Shown piece by piece: positions 32,745-36,809 of a DNA stretch of 36,809 bases. Position 1 is the first letter of the stretch; each line of letters begins with the position of its first letter. The translations under genes and the position numbers were made by a program. The notes below the pieces were generated by a model, which worked only from the letters and a program-made list of their open reading frames with translations, made no database searches and was not told where the DNA came from. This DNA is from Deltaproteobacteria bacterium (GTDB lineage Bacteria; Desulfobacterota; Desulfuromonadia; Desulfuromonadales; Geopsychrobacteraceae), in the NCBI GenBank assembly GCA_024280485.1, contig JAJRQB010000135.1, forward strand, positions 1 to 36,809, given 5' to 3'.

Positions 32745-33881
32745 ATGGAAGGTTATGCAGGATTTGAACTCGGGCCGATCAGGCCGCCTAGTGAGGCGGG
32801 CAGTCTGCTGTTGCGCCTGACCCGCAACTGTCCCTGGAACCGCTGTACCTTCTGTTCTGTCTATAAAAAACACCCCTTTTCGCTGCGATCGGTTGCCGAT
32901 GTCATTCAGGATATTGATACCCTCGCCGGTTTCATCGACCTGCTCAAGAACAAACCGGGATCTGCGGAGCTCAACCTACCAGAGCTCTCCTCAGGCGATG
33001 AACAGGCTTTTTATTCGGCCCGTAACTGGCTTCAGGGCGGGATGGAGTCGGTCTTTCTGCAAGATGCCGACAGCCTGGTGATGAAGCCGGACCAGGTCAT
33101 TGCGGTATTAACCCACCTCAGAGAATGTTTCCCCGAAATCAAGCGGATCACCAGCTACGCGCGCTCTGCCACGATCGCCCGGATCAGTGAGGATCATCTT
33201 CAGCAGATGGCCGCTGCCGGACTGAACCGCATCCACATCGGTCTGGAAACTGCCTCTGATAGGGTGCTGCAGATGATCAAAAAAGGGGTCAGCAAAGCCC
33301 AGCAGATTGAAGCCGGGATCAAGACCAGACAGGCCGGGATCGAACTCTCCGAATATGTCCTGATCGGCATTGGCGGGCGTGAGTTTTCGAGGGAACATGC
33401 CCTGGAGACCGCCGATGCCCTCAATCAGATCAATCCCGATTTTATCCGCTTCCGCACCTTACGTATCCCCGACTCTAATGACCTGTTTTCCGGAGCCGAG
33501 GATTGCCACTGGCAGCGCCCTTCAGATCTGGTTCAGGCCGAGGAAATCCTGCTGTTGATCCAAAATCTCGACAACATCACCAGCCGGATCAAGAGTGATC
33601 ATATGTTTAACCTGCTGCAGGAGATCGACGGGAGCCTGCAGCAGGACAAGGAGCGACTCATCGCGGCCCTGCAGAAATTCATCAATCTGCCGCCGCAGGA
33701 ACGGGCCTGTTTTCAGGTCGGCAAACGGACCGGACATTTTCTGAACTTGAGTGATATGCAGATCCCCAGTCGGTTGACACAGGTTGAGGAGATCTGCCGC
33801 CAGCAACAGATCACGCCGGAGAACGTCGACGCGAAGCTTAACGCCCTGATTCAGGAGCAGATGCGAAGAGGAATGTTTTAG
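32745..33881 (+). CDS. radical SAM protein with CX4CX2C motif
   Basis: A 378-residue radical SAM protein. The cluster motif reads NCPWNRCTFCSVYK, which is C-x4-C-x2-C instead of the usual C-x3-C-x2-C. The TIM-barrel strands follow: SVFLQDADSLVM, RITSYARSATI, and the GLNRIHIGLETASDRVLQMIKKG motif typical of HemW/Elp3-like and MiaB-like barrels. The C-terminal part is helical with one Cys. The reaction cannot be told. ATG 32745 follows AAGGAG by five bases, and the gene starts 12 bases after the site-2 protease gene, so the two share a transcript. Confidence 0.85.
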   Translation: MEGYAGFELGPIRPPSEAGSLLLRLTRNCPWNRCTFCSVYKKHPFSLRSVADVIQDIDTLAGFIDLLKNKPGSAELNLPELSSGDEQAFYSARNWLQGGMESVFLQDADSLVMKPDQVIAVLTHLRECFPEIKRITSYARSATIARISEDHLQQMAAAGLNRIHIGLETASDRVLQMIKKGVSKAQQIEAGIKTRQAGIELSEYVLIGIGGREFSREHALETADALNQINPDFIRFRTLRIPDSNDLFSGAEDCHWQRPSDLVQAEEILLLIQNLDNITSRIKSDHMFNLLQEIDGSLQQDKERLIAALQKFINLPPQERACFQVGKRTGHFLNLSDMQIPSRLTQVEEICRQQQITPENVDAKLNALIQEQMRRGMF

Positions 33882-33916
33882 CGGCCCGAAGCGACAACTG
33901 ACAGATTTCTGATAAC

Positions 33917-33952
33917 AAAAAGGCACCGCTCTTAATAGATCGGTGTCTTTTT
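33917..33952. terminator. terminator after the radical SAM gene
   Basis: AAAAAGGCACCG (33917-33928) pairs with CGGTGTCTTTTT (33941-33952) with one G-T pair. It lies 35 bases after the stop at 33881 and can act in both directions. Confidence 0.85.
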
Positions 33953-34031
33953 GTTTCTGATTCATTAAAACTTTTCTGACAAGCGGTCGATAAGTGTACA
34001 GGAGGATTTAAAAAGAGGGGGCAGGGAGGAT

Positions 34032-34775
34032 ATGATGACAGGCTATATCAAATATCCAACACTTCCGACTCAGGATCTACTGCGAAGCATTGAGGCGATC
34101 TCTCCGTTTCCTCGTATCAATTCAAAGCAACCACGATCAGAGGATTATCCAGGCCAAGCGAATGACTCTGAAAAAGAGAAGAAGGACCAAAATCCGCGGC
34201 GATTTTTAAAGTTACGCAGCCTGATCAAAGAGTTGGAAGCCTCGGTACAAATTAACAAGGTCGACTTGGTTACAGCTGATGCTGAGATGCAAAATTTGGG
34301 TCTGGCGATTGTTGAGGAAAATCTGATCCAGCATCTCCTGCAGTTGAAAATCCCTCTGGAAAGCATAGAGCATCTTGTGCAACAGATAGACCGTAACCCT
34401 TCTGGCTTCAGGTGTGCGCGTGACCGCAGGATTGATAGCGGGAATTCGGAGCTGTTTCCGATCTCAGCAGAGGGGTTGACCGAATACAATCTGCTTATTG
34501 AAGGGCTGACAATTTCCTCTGGAAAGTTCAGCCATAAAATTGTCGACGAGATCGATCAAGAGGGGCTTTGTGTTCAACAGCAGAATCGTTTGCGGCTGAC
34601 ATTCAGTCGGGCTGGTTCGACATCGGGAGCCGGCGAAGAACTGGTGAATTTAAAGATCAGCGTTCTCCTTGGGGTGGTGGAGAGCGATGAAGTTGAGCGC
34701 CGGGCGATCCTCTATCCGCAGACGGGCAAAAGTTATGGGTTGTATGCAGACAAGCGCATCAGCCTGTCAATTTAA
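34032..34775 (+). CDS. hypothetical protein linked to a receiver-GGDEF gene
   Basis: A 247-residue protein starting at ATG 34032 after AGGGAGG. The N-terminal 70 residues are charged and likely disordered; a helical region follows (LIKELEASVQINKVDLVTADAEMQNLGLAIVEENLIQHLLQLKI), then a beta-rich C-terminal domain of about 85 residues from LTEYNLLIEGL. No signal peptide or membrane segment. I do not recognise the family; a remote PilZ-like domain in the C-terminus is possible but the RxxxR and DxSxxG motifs are not visible. It lies 21 bases before the GGDEF gene start, so they are an operon. Confidence 0.55.
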   Translation: MMTGYIKYPTLPTQDLLRSIEAISPFPRINSKQPRSEDYPGQANDSEKEKKDQNPRRFLKLRSLIKELEASVQINKVDLVTADAEMQNLGLAIVEENLIQHLLQLKIPLESIEHLVQQIDRNPSGFRCARDRRIDSGNSELFPISAEGLTEYNLLIEGLTISSGKFSHKIVDEIDQEGLCVQQQNRLRLTFSRAGSTSGAGEELVNLKISVLLGVVESDEVERRAILYPQTGKSYGLYADKRISLSI

Positions 34776-34796
34776 TCAGGTTTTAAGGTCTAATTC

Positions 34797-35766
34797 ATGG
34801 TCGTCGCGAAAAAAAAAGATTCTGATTGCTGATCCCCAGATTTTAAATCAGGCAACGCTGATTGGCACCCTGCAAAGCGACTATCATGTCGTAACGGCTA
34901 AGTCTGCCGAAGAGGTTTTAAAAAAGTTAAAAACAGGCAGCGTCGATATGCTCCTGCTCGAAACGACTTTGTCTGACGGTGACGGTTTTGACCTGTGTCG
35001 AAAATTGAAGTCCGAACAACAGACTTCAGCCCTTCCTGTGATCTTTGTCACCGCGCTTAATACTGTCGCCGCAGAGGCCAAGGCCTTCGAAGTCGGTGCT
35101 GTTGACTATATTATCAAACCTTTCAATGCCCCCACGGTCAGGGCGCGGATAAAAAATCAACTCAGGTTTTGCGAAGCCATTAACGAATTAAAGCGGCTGA
35201 ACCATCTGGCTCTGGACGCGAATCCCAACACCGGCTTGCCGGGCAATAACAGCATCATGGCTGAATTAAGCAGGGTTTTGAATGATAGCGCTGCAGTTAC
35301 AGTCATCTACGCCGACCTCGATAATTTTAAGGTCTACAATGATCTGTATGGTTTTGCTAAGGGCGACACGGTTATTGTCTTTACTGCCAATGTGATCAGA
35401 GTCTCCATGCATATTGTCGGTTGTGGAGACTCATTTCTGGGGCATGTCGGGGGAGACGATTTTGTTATCATCGTTCCGGCAGACAAATGCTGCGCGGTTG
35501 CTGCTGAAATCATCAAGCGCATCGATAAAAGTATTCGTGAATTCTATTCCGCCGAGGATCTTGAGCGGGGTTATGTTGTTTCCACTGATCGGGAAGGGAA
35601 CAATAAACAATATGATTTTGTCAGCCTCAGTCTCGGCGCCGTTGACCTGACCACGTGTAAGCTGTCTACACCACATGAAATCATTGATATCTGCACGGAA
35701 ACCAAAAAGGCCGCTAAGTCTCGCAAAGGGAGTAACTTATTTATGGAGCAGAGACAGATTCATTGA
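34797..35766 (+). CDS. receiver-GGDEF protein with out-of-frame start at an A9 run
   Basis: The reading frame holds a receiver domain (about 115 residues: ILIADPQ, VIFVTAL, DYIIKPF) followed by a GGDEF domain (YADLDNFKVYNDLYGFAKGD, HVGGDDFVII). The position that should be the phosphoacceptor Asp is Glu in LLLETTLSDGDGFDLC (GAA 34960-34962). The Asn and Asp at the PleD base-contact positions are kept, so c-di-GMP is the expected product. The natural ATG (34797, eight bases after TAAGGT) is one frame off: GCG is followed by nine A (34809-34817) and eight would join it to the domain frame. In-frame starts further up (34669 GTG, 34681) lie inside the previous gene and are less likely. Confidence 0.8.
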
Positions 35767-35796
35767 GTTCTGTTGATTTCAAATTAGTATAAATCC

Positions 35797-35833
35797 AAGC
35801 TGGGCTACCTTTTAAAAGTAGCCCAGCTTTTTA
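35797..35833. terminator. strong bidirectional terminator
   Basis: AAGCTGGGCTAC (35797-35808) pairs perfectly with GTAGCCCAGCTT (35818-35829) and is followed by TTTT. It ends the GGDEF transcript and lies 50 bases after the stop of the convergent rhodanese gene. Confidence 0.9.
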
Positions 35834-35882
35834 ATTATGATTTTGTTCGTGTGTTGAGAGTTTCCTTGTGAGGCTCCCGATT

Positions 35883-36299
35883 CTATTTTTGGCTATTCTC
35901 AGAAGGGTAACCTGCGTCCAGCCAGGCTTTCAAGCCTCCCTCTAGCGGATATGAATTTGTAAAACCTGCATTGATAAGATTTCGCGCCAGACCGGCACTT
36001 GATTGCTCATTCGGTCAGGAGCAGTAGGTGACGATCAGCCTCCCCACTGGGGTCTTGCGTAATATTTGGTTCAGATCCTCATTGCTACCGACCCGGAAAG
36101 CATCAGCAATTTTCACTTTACTAGCTGTCCAATCTCGAGAGGTTCGAGTGTCGAGAAAAAGAATATTTTCACCGGCATCCATTTTTTTCATAACCTCTGT
36201 CGGCATGATTCGCTTCGGGTTGTGGGAATTGCCAATGGCAATGGATGGTGCAATGAAACAGATGAGAACGACAGATGAAAGAAGCAAAAATCGCAGCAT
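35883..36299 (-). CDS. secreted single-domain rhodanese with Sec at UGA 36015-36017
   Basis: A 138-residue selenoprotein on the minus strand. ATG 36299 follows AAGGAGG by five bases. A signal peptide (MLRFLLLSSVVLICFIAPSIAIG) is followed by one rhodanese domain with LFLDTRTSRDW. The active loop reads VTYCS-Sec-PNEQSSAGLA; the UGA (residue 95) lies where such domains have the catalytic Cys in YC.CPhE.SS. The frame continues for 43 residues (ARNLINAGF, PLEGGLKAWLDAGYP), the normal rhodanese end. Truncation at the UGA would delete the active loop and last helices. A hairpin at 35984-35998 has loop GGTCT. It lies 65 bases after the MBL gene and shares its transcript. Confidence 0.88.
35984..35998 (-). 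promoter_or_regulatory. SECIS-like hairpin of the rhodanese gene
   Basis: On the minus strand GTGCC (35998-35994) pairs with GGCGC (35988-35984) with one G-T pair, around GGTCT. The loop begins 21 bases after the UGA and is identical to the GGUCU apex of the E. coli fdhF SECIS as I recall it. Confidence 0.6.
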
Positions 36300-36364
36300 A
36301 TTAGCCTCCTTTTTATAGTTTGTTCGATGTTCGCCAGCTGAACCTGGATTGTAATATAAAACAA

Positions 36365-36809
36365 TCAATAAACCCCGTTGTAGACCAACTCAATCCAGCG
36401 CTCACCTTTGAAAAGGCCATCACCCCAGGTTTCTTCAAGGTCGGCGAGGGGAGCTGCGGAGATCGCTTCTTCGACGGATTTGCCTTCATTTTTCAACTTT
36501 GATAGTCGGGCATAGGCAGTCCCGAGCATCTGACGATAGCTCTTGAGTTGGGCCTTATCCCCCAGCGGACCATGACCCGCAATGATCTTTGTCTTGTCAT
36601 CTGCCAGCGCTAAAAGTTTGTCTGCTGCCTTGATCATCCCTTTGAGAGAACCACCATGTGGAACATCGATGAATGGGTAAAACCGTTGAAGAAAATATCA
36701 CCGGCATGGATCACATTGGCGGTTTTGAAATGGACAAAACTGTCACCATCGGTATGAGCGTGCGGCACATGTACGGCGTGAACGCTGTCACCGTTGAGGT
36801 GGAAGCTGA
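36365..36809 (-). pseudogene. metallo-beta-lactamase fold protein, C-terminal part, with a frameshift
   Basis: The minus strand enters at the window edge with SFHLNGDSVHAVHVPHAHTDGDSFVHFKTANVIHAGDIFFNGF, the second half of a metallo-beta-lactamase fold (HAHTDGDS and the Asp-Gly region match SoxH-like and quinoprotein-relay-type enzymes). After GGT-TTT the frame is lost; one base to the right it reads YPFIDVPHGGSLKGMIKAADKL, which is the expected continuation and runs to TAA at 36365. The break is at the run of four A at plus 36679-36682, where a fifth would restore it. Gene start lies outside the window. It is either a real frameshift or a homopolymer error; the downstream rhodanese gene is likely co-transcribed. 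Confidence 0.75.

Noticed and set aside
32136-32873. 245-residue minus-strand ORF opposite the site-2 protease
   Set aside because: Composition is Gln/Arg-rich as expected for the complement of a membrane protein gene; no family match.

Overview
The window looks like a chromosomal segment of an anaerobic, metal- or sulfur-respiring Desulfuromonadales-type bacterium (Geobacter, Desulfuromonas and Geopsychrobacter relatives). The clues are three selenocysteine (UGA) genes, an iron-sulfur flavoprotein, a GEMM-I riboswitch of the Geobacter type, two GGDEF proteins with GGDD motifs, a receiver-only regulator and an HDOD-GAF protein. This assignment is inference; no rRNA or marker gene is present. 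I see no tRNA, rRNA, CRISPR array, prophage or complete IS element.

Layout. 1-1340: gene-poor ground with decayed fragments (a possible LarA start, the C-terminus of a glutamine synthetase with an in-frame stop), a REP-like hairpin, two terminators, a strong minus-strand promoter and an 18-residue Cys-rich ORF with a good ribosome binding site; 843-1011 shows nothing I can name. 1387-5365 (+): cmoA-cmoB (tRNA wobble uridine modification), a HelD-like helicase and a lipoprotein. 5495-8451: a receiver protein (-) and a large U32 peptidase-family protein (+). 8590-9340 (-): a secreted protein behind a GEMM-I riboswitch with its own terminator. 9505-13359: iron-sulfur flavoprotein, two exported proteins, a YcxB-like protein, CBS protein and AMP nucleosidase. 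13538-17633: a hypothetical gene overlapping a kinase-like gene, then a minus-strand HAD, GGDEF and lipoprotein operon. 17774-21731 (+): two tandem secreted rhodaneses, a GrdB-like selenoprotein and a Sec-peroxiredoxin. 21888-29183 (-): an unusual 5'-3' exonuclease/RNase HI fusion, GNAT, DbpA, HDOD-GAF, DUF3820, RluA-type synthase and CDF transporter. 29210-29377: a MITE-like repeat. 29460-35766: small membrane peptide, TraB-like membrane protein, Lys-rich small protein, site-2-type protease, radical SAM protein, and a receiver-GGDEF protein whose start is out of frame across a 9-A run. 35883-36809 (-): a Sec-containing rhodanese and a frameshifted metallo-beta-lactamase that runs off the window.

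Themes. (1) Selenium and sulfur redox: three UGA codons lie exactly at expected Sec positions, each followed by a hairpin with GU in the apical loop at a suitable distance; two-domain rhodaneses sit directly upstream of one of them. (2) Cyclic dinucleotide signalling: a GGDEF protein carrying Ser where Asp normally selects guanine (the Hypr, cGAMP-type substitution) occurs in the same window as a GEMM-I riboswitch carrying A at the position that distinguishes cGAMP-type from c-di-GMP-type aptamers. These two together, and the exonuclease/RNase H fusion, are the most interesting results.
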